Of a stretch of 64,000 nt of DNA, positions 9,601 through 18,729 are shown in pieces. The notes beneath the pieces are model-generated. The model saw only the letters and a list, made by a program, of their open reading frames with translations. It was not told the DNA's origin and made no database searches. This stretch comes from JANQJD01 sp965601685 (GTDB taxonomy: Bacteria > Pseudomonadota > Alphaproteobacteria > Rhodospirillales > Rhodospirillaceae). The DNA is taken from the NCBI GenBank assembly GCA_965601685.1, contig CBFCWI010000002.1, positions 186,001-250,000 of the forward strand, read 5' to 3'. Each line of letters starts with the position of its first letter. Position 1 is the first letter of the stretch. A program made the translations under genes and the position numbers.

Positions 9601-10650
9601 TCATAGGAGAGAGGACCACACTAAAAAAACCATCATAGTATTCAGGACACAGGCAAGCACGAACAGACCGAGCGCACGGAAAATGTCACGCACTTCAGCC
9701 TCCTTGCGACCGCTCGCACCAATCCAGGCATCTGCTACTCTATACTCCAGATAGCAGCGCGGTCCCGCCAGAGCTAACCCCAGTGCGCCAGCCATAGCGG
9801 CTTCAGGCCAGCCCGCATTAGGGGAGCGATGTTTACGGGCGTCCTGGATCATGGTTACGAATGCTCTCCAAGGCTGAGCAGTTGGGACAAAAATTGCTGC
9901 GCCGACAAGCAGCAATCCTGCTAGCCGGGACGGAACCCAGTTCAATAGATCGTCTAGGCGGGCAGCAGTGTAACCAAAGGCCCGATAGCGTTCATTGTAA
10001 TGACCAATCATACTATCAAGAGTATTTACCGTCTTGTAGACAAGTAACCCAGGTAATCCACACAGACCATACCAGAATACCGGAGCTACTACACCGTCAT
10101 TGAAATTCTCTGCGCAGCTTTCTATCGCAGAACGCACGACCCCGGACTCACTCAATCTGCTAGGATTACGACCACAGATTCTCGCAACTGACAAACGGCC
10201 GCCTTGCAAACCGCCATGCGCTAAACCGTGGGCTACTGCCACCACGTGCTGATAGAGGCTGCGCTGGGCAATCAGGATTCCTATCAAAAACACTTCCAAC
10301 CCCCAGGCATAAGGAATCATCATAGCAAGCCCATGCCCTCCTATGCCAACTGTCGTAGCCGCTCCTACTGTCACCACAACGGTGAAAGCACCACGCCTAC
10401 GGCGCGCAGCTGAGTCATACCATGGGTGATTCAGTACGCCTTCAAGAGCTGCAACCGCCCATCCAATGACTACAACAGGGTGCGGAACACGCAACCATGG
10501 CATCTCCCCTGCCACCGCATCAAGCAGCAACCCAGCCAATAGCAAGAGCAAAAGATTAGGACAATACAGGCCCAATGTGGAGCAGGAAGAAAACACGACA
10601 AGGGTACCGTCGGCTGTCTTGCGCCGCCTGGTGTGAGCAGCAATCGGCAT
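9601..10650 (-). CDS. cobD: Adenosylcobinamide-phosphate synthase
   Basis: CobD (CbiB in enteric naming) is a membrane protein that attaches aminopropanol (phosphate) to adenosylcobyric acid. The ORF gives 349 residues. The family signature (LLLDAVAGEMPWLRVPHPVVVIG) starts at about residue 42, followed by several membrane helices and the conserved ESCAENFNDGVVAPVFWY and YKTVNTLDSMIGH motifs. The usual protein begins only a few residues before LLLLAGLLLDAV, so the first 25-35 residues here may not be translated; a GTG inside the ORF is an alternative start. It sits downstream of argF and opposes cobC, the enzyme before it in the pathway. Confidence 0.92.
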   Translation of the reverse strand: MPIAAHTRRRKTADGTLVVFSSCSTLGLYCPNLLLLLLAGLLLDAVAGEMPWLRVPHPVVVIGWAVAALEGVLNHPWYDSAARRRRGAFTVVVTVGAATTVGIGGHGLAMMIPYAWGLEVFLIGILIAQRSLYQHVVAVAHGLAHGGLQGGRLSVARICGRNPSRLSESGVVRSAIESCAENFNDGVVAPVFWYGLCGLPGLLVYKTVNTLDSMIGHYNERYRAFGYTAARLDDLLNWVPSRLAGLLLVGAAIFVPTAQPWRAFVTMIQDARKHRSPNAGWPEAAMAGALGLALAGPRCYLEYRVADAWIGASGRKEAEVRDIFRALGLFVLACVLNTMMVFLVWSSLL

Positions 10651-10746
10651 TCAGCATGCCCACGCCGCCTGGGCCATTGCAAGGGTTATTGCAAACTAAA
10701 ATTGTCTGAAGGATGAATCCATGTGCCTCGCCTTGACTCTGGTGGC

Positions 10747-11679
10747 TCATGCCAAACACCACATCAGGATTCCTTTCTGCACGTGCAGCCTATTTTCCGC
10801 TTCGTCCCATACCACGGAGTGTGGGCCGTCAATAATCTCGTCTGTAACCTCCTCGTTACGGTGAGCAGGGAGGCAATGCATGAATAACGCTTCCGGATGC
10901 GCCAAAGCCATCAGAGCTGCATTCACTTGATAGGACCGCAGCAGCTCTGGACGGCTTTTCTCTTCCAGGCCCATGGACGCCCATGTATCGGTCACTACAC
11001 AGTCAGCGTTCTGCACGGCCTCGCGTGGATCGGTTGTCAGAGTGATATCCGCTCCCTTGTCACGCGCACACGTGACTGATCGCGCCTGTGGCATGAGGGA
11101 CTCTGGGCAAGCAAGGCGTAGCCGGAAGCCAAAATGAGGAGCGGCTTGAATCCAGCTGACCGCAACGTTGTTGCCATCACCACACCAAGCTATCACCCGT
11201 CCAGCGAGGGAACCGCGATGCTGCTCGAAAGTTAGGATATCTGCCATGACTTGGCAGGGGTGAGAATCATGAGTCAGGCCGTTAATGATCGGCACGCTAG
11301 CATGATAGGCCATTTCGTGTAGATTCTCGGATGTGCTAGTGCGCAACATGACGGCGTCAACATAGCGCGATAACACCCTGGCAGTATCAGCAATAGTCTC
11401 GCCCCGGCCGAGTTGGGTATCTTTATAAGTGAGCACTACCACATCGCCACCAAGTTGACGCATACCCACTTCAAAAGAAACACGTGTGCGTGTTGAAGGT
11501 TTTTCAAACACAAGGGCCAGGATACGGCCAACAAGAGGCCGAGACAAACCGCCTACTTCCTCGTGGCGACGGTAAAGATGGCCAGTGTTGAGGATGTGAC
11601 GCAGAATACCGGTTTCCAGGTGCTCAAGATCGAGAAAATGACGAACCGCTGCCTGCAATGGCTCACATGTCGTGGTCAT
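10747..11679 (-). CDS. argF: Ornithine carbamoyltransferase
   Basis: Converts ornithine and carbamoyl phosphate to citrulline in arginine synthesis. It has 310 residues. The carbamoyl-phosphate site STRTR is at residues 62-66, and the ornithine-binding HCLPAHRNEEVTDEI begins at about 268. Its ATG lies inside the end of argD (17-base overlap), so the two are translationally coupled as an argD-argF operon, the usual alphaproteobacterial order. The carbamoyl phosphate would come from CarB at the far end of the window. Confidence 0.96.
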   Translation of the reverse strand: MTTTCEPLQAAVRHFLDLEHLETGILRHILNTGHLYRRHEEVGGLSRPLVGRILALVFEKPSTRTRVSFEVGMRQLGGDVVVLTYKDTQLGRGETIADTARVLSRYVDAVMLRTSTSENLHEMAYHASVPIINGLTHDSHPCQVMADILTFEQHRGSLAGRVIAWCGDGNNVAVSWIQAAPHFGFRLRLACPESLMPQARSVTCARDKGADITLTTDPREAVQNADCVVTDTWASMGLEEKSRPELLRSYQVNAALMALAHPEALFMHCLPAHRNEEVTDEIIDGPHSVVWDEAENRLHVQKGILMWCLA

Positions 11680-12853
11680 ATTCTTCCGTTAATTGCTGGC
11701 ATGTCCGATCAAGGATATCAATGGCCTCCTCAATTTCGTTTTCCCCAATGATCAGCGGAGGTAACAACCGCACCACATTGTCGCCAGCTACTGTGGTCAA
11801 CAATCCAGCCTCTTGGAGGCGGCTACACAGCACAGCGTTGGAAATGCTGCAACGCAGGCCGAGCATTAAACCTAAACCGCGTACTTCTGCGAGAATACTA
11901 GGGTAAGTATGCACCATCTGCCCTAAAGCGGCAGTTAGCAGCCGGCTGGTATGCAGAATAGCTCGGGTAAAACCATCTGCTAAGAGCACGTCCAGAACGG
12001 CGTTTCCTACCGCCATACCCAACGGATTGCCACCGAATGTAGAAGCGTGGGTGCCAAGCGTCATGCCTTGTGCAGCCCGCGCTGTTGCCAGACAGCAGCC
12101 TACCGGGAACCCCCCCCCTAGACCCTTGGCTAGAGTCATGACATCTGGTACAATACCGAACCATTCATGCGCGAATATATGCCCAGTACGACACAGACCA
12201 CTTTGTACTTCGTCGAAGATGAGTAGTAATCCATACTCATCTGCGAGATTCCGCAACCCTTGTAGGTAACCAGGCGGCGCAACCCTTATCCCACCCTCGC
12301 TCTGAATTGGTTCTACCAAAAGAGCAGCGGTTTGCGGACTGATAGCAGCACGAACGGCCCCTAAGTCACCGAAGGGCACATGATCGAATCCGTCTACCAG
12401 CGGCTCAAAGCCCTTGACATGCTTTTCCTGGCCACCGGCAGAGACAGTAGCCAATGTGCGGCCATGAAAGGCGCCGTCCATTGTCACCACCCTGAATCTT
12501 TCCGGCTGGCCAATTGTATGATGATACTTACGCGCCATCTTCAAGGCGCATTCCACAGCCTCTGCACCCGAATTGCAGAAGAACGCCATATCAGAAAAAC
12601 TCGCTGCCACTAACCGTTCGGCCAGACGTTCCTGGCCAGGTATGTGATACAGGTTCGAACAGTGCCACAACCTGTCAGCCTGTGCCTTCAGGGTGTGTAC
12701 CAAGTGCGGATGTGCGTGGCCCAGGACATTGACGGCAATGCCCGAACAGAAATCCAGGTAGTGACGGCCTGCCGCATCATACAGGTAGGCTCCCTCCCCC
12801 CGTACAAACGCTAGAGCAGACCGTGCATACGTTGGCATCACGGCCGGACTCAA
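11663..12853 (-). CDS. argD: Acetylornithine aminotransferase
   Basis: A PLP-dependent class III aminotransferase that converts N-acetylglutamate semialdehyde to N-acetylornithine and may also serve lysine synthesis. It has 396 residues from a TTG start at 12853. That start follows GGAGGG by 8 bases and gives the N-terminus MSPAVMPTYARSAL expected in the family; the ATG at 12838 would cut it short. The PLP lysine is K243 in TLAKGLGGGFPVG. The three glycines are encoded by a run of nine G, a slippage-prone tract (12110-12118 on the + strand). First gene of argD-argF. Confidence 0.95.
   Translation of the reverse strand: MSPAVMPTYARSALAFVRGEGAYLYDAAGRHYLDFCSGIAVNVLGHAHPHLVHTLKAQADRLWHCSNLYHIPGQERLAERLVAASFSDMAFFCNSGAEAVECALKMARKYHHTIGQPERFRVVTMDGAFHGRTLATVSAGGQEKHVKGFEPLVDGFDHVPFGDLGAVRAAISPQTAALLVEPIQSEGGIRVAPPGYLQGLRNLADEYGLLLIFDEVQSGLCRTGHIFAHEWFGIVPDVMTLAKGLGGGFPVGCCLATARAAQGMTLGTHASTFGGNPLGMAVGNAVLDVLLADGFTRAILHTSRLLTAALGQMVHTYPSILAEVRGLGLMLGLRCSISNAVLCSRLQEAGLLTTVAGDNVVRLLPPLIIGENEIEEAIDILDRTCQQLTEEYDHDM
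12110..12118 (+). repeat. Homopolymer of nine C within argD
   Basis: Nine consecutive C on the + strand encode Gly-Gly-Gly just after the PLP lysine of ArgD. The frame is intact in this sequence. Such a tract is a candidate for polymerase slippage or for sequencing error. Confidence 0.8.
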
Positions 12854-12998
12854 CTGCGTTTCCCTCCTTGACTAACTCACCTAGGCGCAACTGGCGCCTG
12901 CTTTTCTGGATAGAGAAAGGCTGGAACTATCTCCATTCCTGCCGGAGATGTCAACCCTGCCCGCTGGTAAGCAGTCCTTAGAGTTTGGTATGGCACCG

Positions 12999-13796
12999 TT
13001 ATGATTGGTCAGTTCTTGCTTGTACACAGGGCATCAGTGAATTCTGTTCTAGACGTCGCGTCGTCGAATCGATGCGGCACTGCAGTGCGGCTAGGAAGGC
13101 ATGTCGTTCTAATCCCACAGGCAGAGGGGGTAAAAACTCAACCAGGATGTGTCCAGGCCGCTTCACAAAACGGCGCCGTCCCCAGAATAGACCAGAATTA
13201 AGAGCAACAGGTACTATTATTAAGGGTGCTCGCTTATAAAGAAGAGCAATTCCTGGTTGATAGACAGACGAGACTCCAGGAGCGGTGCGAGTCCCCTCAG
13301 GAAAAATGACAAGCTGGCTGCCATTGTCAGCGGCATCTTTTACTCCCTGTATCATCTTCTTTAATGCTTGCATGCCATTTGAGCGATCAATTCCGATACA
13401 GCCACTTTTACGCATGAGCCAACCAATAACTGGTATCAAAAAGAGCTCTTTTTTCACAACGAAAACAGGATCCTCTAGGAGTGTGTGAAACAGCAGAGTA
13501 TCCCATGCCGACTGGTGCTTAGCAGCAATGATCACTGTTCCTGCAGGGATGTTTTCCAGACCATGGACTTCGTGGGACAAGCCAACGACCCTGCGCAGCA
13601 AAAGAAAGACTCCGCAACCCCAGAGGCGAGCACAACGTTGCGTCCAGCGCCGTGGACCCGCTAACCCTGGCACCACGATAGCCAACCCCAGCCCTATGGT
13701 CCACAAGAGAAATAAGACGTTGAATAATGCTGAACGAATCAGAAGCACGACCGCAAAAGACTCCCCCGCGTGATCCGGCAACGTTAGCGTCGCCAC
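12999..13796 (-). CDS. plsC: 1-acyl-sn-glycerol-3-phosphate acyltransferase
   Basis: Acylates lysophosphatidic acid to phosphatidic acid at the inner membrane. It has 265 residues with an N-terminal membrane segment (about 15-48). The catalytic H-x4-D motif is HQSAWD at 94-99, and the acceptor-binding motif is FPEGTR at 165-170. It lies downstream of ftsX on the same strand but with a 312-base gap; in related genomes a YdcF-like gene often sits between them and is not found here. Confidence 0.93.
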   Translation of the reverse strand: MATLTLPDHAGESFAVVLLIRSALFNVLFLLWTIGLGLAIVVPGLAGPRRWTQRCARLWGCGVFLLLRRVVGLSHEVHGLENIPAGTVIIAAKHQSAWDTLLFHTLLEDPVFVVKKELFLIPVIGWLMRKSGCIGIDRSNGMQALKKMIQGVKDAADNGSQLVIFPEGTRTAPGVSSVYQPGIALLYKRAPLIIVPVALNSGLFWGRRRFVKRPGHILVEFLPPLPVGLERHAFLAALQCRIDSTTRRLEQNSLMPCVQARTDQS

Positions 13797-14108
13797 TTTT
13801 ACAAAGCTCTTCCTGTGTCAAGATGCGTCAAGGTCGTCTGCTCTCACTACACCGCGGCTAGACAGCGATAGCGATCAGGCAGGCCTGGCAAGCACCACCA
13901 CTTCTAGAAGTGCACAAAAGTGTGCGACACCTGAGAGAACGAGTTCTGTGATATACAGAATCATACATTCTATAGTTATCATACAGTACAATATACTATT
14001 AAAAATACACACTGTAATATACAGGAGCCCAGACGGGCAGACTGCCCCGATCGTGGCCATGATGCAAGTGCTCTTTGTCGCCGCAGCATTCAACCATTTG
14101 GCTCAGGA
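13797..14108. other. Intergenic stretch plsC-ftsX with an AT-rich island
   Basis: No gene is readable. Bases 13950-14025 are strikingly AT-rich against surroundings of about 50 % GC. It may be the remains of the YdcF-like gene often found between ftsX and plsC, but no protein similarity could be read. Confidence 0.4.
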
Positions 14109-15002
14109 TTACGAGATGCGTGCGAGCGTCCGGTGAACAGTCCGCCTGGCGCTCACCTTAGCTAGCCAAGCGACACCTATCGGCAGGATCCCCAATTTTA
14201 TGGTCATCTGGGCTGGTCGTAGGCTCAGGGTCAACAGTAGATTGCCTTCGAGATGACTGGCGAGCCAACCGGTAATCATGAGTAGTACTATAATTGCTAG
14301 AATCATTCCAAATAATCCTCCGCGTATGCATTGAATGAGCGACATGTGGCCAAATTGGAGAGCGATATAATCGTCATTTGCACCCATGAGATGTAGTATT
14401 TCTATGACAGAGCGGTGGACGACTAATCCGCTGCGTGTAGTGTGCATGGCTACTACAGCCGTAGTGACGGCTACTATCATCATGATACTGAACACTAGCC
14501 GCTCTAAGCGGCACCCTAGATTGGCCAGATTGGCTAGCCAAGCTTTATGATCGTCAAGCGATATGTCTGGTGTAATGTCTTTTAGTAGTGGTAATAAAGT
14601 TGCAATATTAATACTACGCTTTGTAAGCGGAATAACGTCTATTAGATGAGGAACTGGTAGGTTGGCTGCTAACTCTGTTGAACCCAGCCATGGCTCTAAT
14701 AACTGGGCCATTTGCTGTTGATTGAGAGGCTGTACAGAAACTACTCCTGGTGTCTTATGCAGTAGAGTCACCACTGCATCAATCCTTTGCTGGGTTTTCG
14801 CAGGGGAATCCCCAGGAACAGGAACTACCTGGACTGTCAAGGTGCCAGACACATCCCGATACCAGCGCTCCATGATACCTTGGATGATCAATGTACTGGC
14901 TGTAGCTAAGGTCGTCACAAATACCATCACAGCTATGGTAGCTAACAGAAAACGGCCGGCAGAATCGTCACAGAACGGAAGGTCAGAGCGACGTTTGAAC
15001 AT
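14109..15002 (-). CDS. ftsX: Cell-division protein FtsX
   Basis: FtsX is the membrane subunit of the FtsEX complex, which controls peptidoglycan hydrolases at the division site; AmiC, encoded further on, is the kind of enzyme it regulates through EnvC-like activators. It has 297 residues: one N-terminal membrane helix (about 20-42), a periplasmic domain, and three C-terminal helices, the last ending near residue 285. Similarity is seen mainly in topology and in the VVAMHTTRSGLVVHRSVIEIL-LMGA region typical of FtsX. Its ATG shares one base with the ftsE stop codon, so the two are tightly coupled. Confidence 0.88.
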   Translation of the reverse strand: MFKRRSDLPFCDDSAGRFLLATIAVMVFVTTLATASTLIIQGIMERWYRDVSGTLTVQVVPVPGDSPAKTQQRIDAVVTLLHKTPGVVSVQPLNQQQMAQLLEPWLGSTELAANLPVPHLIDVIPLTKRSINIATLLPLLKDITPDISLDDHKAWLANLANLGCRLERLVFSIMMIVAVTTAVVAMHTTRSGLVVHRSVIEILHLMGANDDYIALQFGHMSLIQCIRGGLFGMILAIIVLLMITGWLASHLEGNLLLTLSLRPAQMTIKLGILPIGVAWLAKVSARRTVHRTLARIS

Positions 15003-15721
15003 CAGGAGCCGCCTGAAATCGCCGAATCTTGATCAGGAGTGTGAATCAGGCTGCCGCTTTCCAGATGCATGCATGGAAAATTGAACCGTCGCACCAGGTG
15101 CTCGTTATGAGTTGCTATTATTATAGTTGTACCTAATTTATTTAATTCTATAAAAAGATGCAAAATGCGCCTTGCAATACAGTCATCCACACTGCCGGTG
15201 GGCTCATCAGCCAACAACAGGTCAGGCCGGCCAATGACAGCCCTCGCAATAGCCATACGTTGTTTCTGCCCACCGGAAAGAGTCGGCGGTTTAGCATGCA
15301 GGTAATTAGCTAATCCAATCCATGCCAGAATCTCTGGTACGTGTTTCATGATTTCCTCTTCACGCATGCCAGCTACTCGTAGGGGTAGCGCGACGTTGTC
15401 AAGGGTGGAGAGATGATCAAGCAACCGGAATTCCTGAAATACCACCCCCAACCGACGACGGATAGCCGGCAGTGCTTGGCGTCTGATCAGAGAAATATCT
15501 TGGCCAAATAGGCTCGCAAAGCCCCGCGAAGGGCGCTTGGCCAAATACATTAGACTCAACAGCGACGATTTACCGGAACCGCTTGGTCCTGTTAGGAAAG
15601 CAAAAGATCCGGCTGTGAGAGAAAATGTAATGTTCCGCAATATATCCTCCTGCCCATGCCTATACTGCAGACCTACGCCCTCAAAGCGTACTACCATACT
15701 GGAGTGGGACGTGTTCGGCAT
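15002..15721 (-). CDS. ftsE: Cell-division ATP-binding protein FtsE
   Basis: Cytoplasmic ATPase of FtsEX. It has 239 residues with Walker A GPSGSGKS at 45-52, the Q-loop FQEFRLLDHLSTLDN, signature LSGGQKQRMAIARA from 148 and Walker B LLLADEPTGSVD at about 168-179. The combination FQEFRLL and EPTGSVD is typical of FtsE. It leads the ftsE-ftsX operon and is divergent from the zinc-ribbon gene, an arrangement conserved in alphaproteobacteria. Confidence 0.95.
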   Translation of the reverse strand: MPNTSHSSMVVRFEGVGLQYRHGQEDILRNITFSLTAGSFAFLTGPSGSGKSSLLSLMYLAKRPSRGFASLFGQDISLIRRQALPAIRRRLGVVFQEFRLLDHLSTLDNVALPLRVAGMREEEIMKHVPEILAWIGLANYLHAKPPTLSGGQKQRMAIARAVIGRPDLLLADEPTGSVDDCIARRILHLFIELNKLGTTIIIATHNEHLVRRFNFPCMHLESGSLIHTPDQDSAISGGS

Positions 15722-16119
15722 TGGATCATCCTCTCTTGACGAGAGATATCATGCATGGGCCAAGACCGCTGTGCTTTAAACATTGCTGTGCTCAGGCCGT
15801 GACGATGGCATGGGTTGCTGAAATTGACAAGTCAAGACAGTGGCCTGCTGCTGACTCTGTCTGCTATATGTCTAGAATGGGACTCCCAACGTAACGTCTG
15901 TCTGACTCTGGATAGTCACTGTCCCCTCCCTGCGGAACGAGGTTGACGGTGTAACGTTGTTAGTGAGAGACTATCCGGCCTGGGGGGATAGGCCTACCCC
16001 GAGTCCGGACGAAAAGAGATTGCACTGCGCTCTTCCCCGTTGGCATACGAATGCGCGAAGAAGCGCGGCTCCTCCCGCGAGATTACAATGAGCTCTGGTG
16101 AAAAAGTTTTAAATGCGGA
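15722..16119. other. Divergent intergenic region ftsE / zinc-ribbon gene
   Basis: About 400 bases hold the divergent promoters, which I could not define. Notable structures are the perfect inverted repeat TTGAC-aa-GTCAA at 15824-15835, and a long interrupted stem (15908-15920 with 15966-15978), followed by a smaller hairpin GGCCT/AGGCC. A small RNA is possible but unproven. Confidence 0.4.
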
Positions 16120-17076
16120 ATGCAGGTAGCTTGTCCAGGATGTCGCTCGCGCTTTGCAGTGGCTGACCATTTGCTGAGTCCTACCGGTCGCAAAGTGAAA
16201 TGCATGAAGTGCGGTGCAGTTTGGCATGAAGCCAACTGGAAAAGGGTTAGACGTAAGCAATCTGAACGTGAATCTGCAGGGACGGCTCCTCCCCCGGTGT
16301 GTAAGCCGGTGTGTACGGTAGAGATAACAGGAACTTCTAGGCCACACCAGGAGGCAGCAGAGCATGATGGAACGATCTGGAGAGATCGCACACTGCATGA
16401 AGAGAGAGAAACAACTGAGCGAGTAGCCACTACTCATCGTGATGACGACGGCAACTCTACCCCTGCAGATCCTACCAAGGCGAGTTCTCCTACCTGGTTT
16501 GGTGAGGACAACAGTACGAATTCTGCACATCTGTCTGATGTGGCTCCTCGTCAAGCAGGCACCGGGGGTGAGGCAGATTTGATCCCATCAGTCTTTACCA
16601 ATAGTTTCAGTGATATCAAAGATAGAGGACAGAAACGCCCGAGCAAACTCATCATCAGCATAGTTGTTGGGATGATAGCGCTTACAGCTGGCGCTGGCGG
16701 TGCGTGGTATGGGCATACACAGATGTTCGAATGGTGGTGGCCTGTCTTGCGTGGTCACCTTGTTGACATTGGCTTGCCAGTGATCGATCTCTTTAGCAGT
16801 CTCGAGTTTTCTGATATCACTGCCCTCATGACGATAGAAGAGGGGATCCAGGTACTGGTAGTCAGTGGAATAGTGAGGAATGCTGCACCTGCGGCTATTC
16901 ATATGCCGTCCCTGCGGATTCTTTTTCGTGATGAAAACAGGCGCGTTGTGTGCGAAAGAGAGGCAACAGATTTCTCTGTTCCTCTCTTGAGGCCGGGTGA
17001 AAAAGCTGGGTTTGTTCTGCATCTGCACAATCCGCCTGCAGGAACAACCTTTGACATAGGCATCGACAGGAAGTAA
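16120..17076 (+). CDS. MJ0042 zinc-ribbon and DUF3426-type membrane protein
   Basis: A 318-residue protein of unknown function, conserved in alphaproteobacteria beside ftsE. It starts with a zinc ribbon: Cys5-x2-Cys8 and Cys28-x2-Cys31. A long hydrophilic, low-complexity linker follows (about 40-170), then one membrane helix near 173-195 and a C-terminal domain resembling DUF3426 (GIVRNAAPAAIHMPSLRI, then LHNPPAGTTFDIGI near the end). The linker contains an imperfect 12-bp tandem duplication giving PVCK-PVCT. The zinc ribbon would face the cytoplasm and the C-terminal domain the periplasm. cbbY follows 42 bases later and may be co-transcribed. Confidence 0.85.
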   Translation: MQVACPGCRSRFAVADHLLSPTGRKVKCMKCGAVWHEANWKRVRRKQSERESAGTAPPPVCKPVCTVEITGTSRPHQEAAEHDGTIWRDRTLHEERETTERVATTHRDDDGNSTPADPTKASSPTWFGEDNSTNSAHLSDVAPRQAGTGGEADLIPSVFTNSFSDIKDRGQKRPSKLIISIVVGMIALTAGAGGAWYGHTQMFEWWWPVLRGHLVDIGLPVIDLFSSLEFSDITALMTIEEGIQVLVVSGIVRNAAPAAIHMPSLRILFRDENRRVVCEREATDFSVPLLRPGEKAGFVLHLHNPPAGTTFDIGIDRK

Positions 17077-17118
17077 TGCCCCATAAGATGGGTAAACAGG
17101 AGGAGTTGGAACTCTATC

Positions 17119-17901
17119 ATGACTCCCATCCTAAAAGCAATTATCTTTGACGTAGATGGCACGCTTGCTGAGACAGAAGAAGAACATCGGAAGGCCTTCA
17201 ATGCAGCCTTCCGGACTTTTAGGCTGCCTTGGCGATGGGACGTCAAAGCCTATCGAGAATTGCTGACTATTGCTGGTGGCCGTGAGCGCCTCCAGGCTTT
17301 CTTCGCGCGTATCAATACCGCTGTTGATCAGAGCATAGTGACCGACCTGCACAGAGAGAAATCACGCCTTTATGCTGCTCAGATAGAAGCGGGCTCTTTA
17401 CACGCCAGACCAGGTGTACTGCGTCTCATAGCAGAGGCCCGCGCTGCCGGCATCTCTCTCGCCTGTGCTACTCCCTCGCAGCGGTCGGCTGTCATCACTC
17501 TGCTAAGAAGCCTATTAGGGCCGCAAGCAGAGACGAATTTCGCTGTTTTAGGCTGTGGCGATGATGTACTCCGCAAGAAGCCGGCCCCGGATGTTTATCT
17601 TTGGGTTCTAGAGCAGTTAGGGTTTGAAGCGGAGTCCTGTGTTGTGATAGAAGACACTGCCGTAGGTTTAGCAGCTGCTACTATAGCTGGTTTATCAACT
17701 GTTATGACAGTGTCTACTTATAGTGGTATTGTACAGGATGAACAGCAGCTTTTCGCAGGTGCAATGGCAGTGATTAGCGATCTAGGAGAACCGCATCGGC
17801 CTTTTACGCTCTTAGCCGGGCCGGATGATGGTCGTAGAGTCGTTGACATTTCCCTGTTACAGTTGTGGCTCTCTCGGTATCGTTCCCCAGGATACCGATA
17901 G
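17119..17901 (+). CDS. cbbY: HAD-family phosphatase, CbbY-like
   Basis: A 260-residue HAD hydrolase of the CbbY type. The nucleophile motif FDVDGT places Asp11 and Asp13 at the active site. TLAETEEEHRKAFNAAF and YRELLTIAGGRERL match CbbY, which removes xylulose-1,5-bisphosphate, an inhibitor of Rubisco. RKKPAPDVYLWVLEQLG and VIEDTAVGLAAA are HAD motifs III and IV. CbbY homologues also occur without Rubisco, so autotrophy is only suggested. A GGAGGAG lies 13 bases before the ATG, rather far. It follows the zinc-ribbon gene on the same strand. Confidence 0.8.
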   Translation: MTPILKAIIFDVDGTLAETEEEHRKAFNAAFRTFRLPWRWDVKAYRELLTIAGGRERLQAFFARINTAVDQSIVTDLHREKSRLYAAQIEAGSLHARPGVLRLIAEARAAGISLACATPSQRSAVITLLRSLLGPQAETNFAVLGCGDDVLRKKPAPDVYLWVLEQLGFEAESCVVIEDTAVGLAAATIAGLSTVMTVSTYSGIVQDEQQLFAGAMAVISDLGEPHRPFTLLAGPDDGRRVVDISLLQLWLSRYRSPGYR

Positions 17902-18621
17902 GGTCTAGTTTTATGCTCATGTCTGAACCGCTACCCATGTCACAGCCGAACCTCCAACCTCCACAACCTACCTTACCCCTCGCAGGCCCCCACAAGAAGA
18001 CGGTATGGGTATGGTAAACGATTTACCGGGAGATTCGCCTTTCATCCTCTGACTGAAGGGAAACGGCATTCTTGCCTGCCAATGTTTTTGGATTCTCTGC
18101 GCACACGACTGCTATGATCAGACCACCGCTAGATTCTGGATCGTGTGTCTCTTGACTTGTGCGCCTGTTTCCATTGGTCACGTAGGCTCGCCCTCAGACA
18201 AAGCGTGTACTGCCAGCTTTCCTCATTACGTTCGTCCTTTTCGCTCGCCGCATACATAGCTTGGGCCTCGTGATGAGGGAGTACCATATCAGCCGGGTAC
18301 CTTATGGGTATGGGAGACTCTCACTCTTAAAAGTCAGTAGCTTGTTCATTCAAAAGTCTGCCTGAGGAACCTGGTGGGCCACAATGCGGTTCGCGCCGCT
18401 GCGGCCACCTTACCAACCGCATCCCTGCCCATCTAGTAGCAAAGGGCACCTGTGAAAAGCTAGTTTTCCTGTCCTCCTGGGTAGGAGAGGCCAGCACCGT
18501 TTTGCCGACTGGTTGTACCTGGTAGTCAAATGGCTACCGGCCTAGCTGATCGTGCTATACTGCCACTTCGCTAGTATTATACAATGATTAGTTATTTTTA
18601 TTATTAAAAATACTACTAAAC
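17902..18621. other. Intergenic stretch of about 720 bases, probably decayed
   Basis: No gene is recognisable. A short frame at 17913-18017 would encode 34 residues rich in proline, without similarity I can name. The 3' end (18570-18620) is AT-rich. The region looks like decayed sequence between cbbY and the NDUFA12 cluster. Confidence 0.4.
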
Positions 18622-18729
18622 ATGAGTAAACCACACTATTATAAACTGGACGAAGATGAGCAAAGTGCTTACACTGTTTTGGCATCTGCTTGTAAGAATG
18701 GAAAGATAGACGGGAGCGTTAGGGCATGA
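18622..18729 (+). CDS. Possible 35-residue ORF coupled to the NDUFA12 gene
   Basis: An ATG frame of 35 codons whose TGA overlaps the ATG of the NDUFA12 gene as ATGA. The peptide begins MSKPHYYKLDEDEQSAYTVL and matches no family I know. No Shine-Dalgarno precedes it and the upstream bases are AT-rich. It could be a translational leader, a remnant of a longer gene, or chance; the exact 4-base overlap is its only positive sign. Confidence 0.25.
   Translation: MSKPHYYKLDEDEQSAYTVLASACKNGKIDGSVRA

Noticed and set aside
15824..15852. TTGACA as a -35 box before the zinc-ribbon gene
   Set aside because: No acceptable -10 box lies 16-19 bp downstream; the element is a short palindrome instead.
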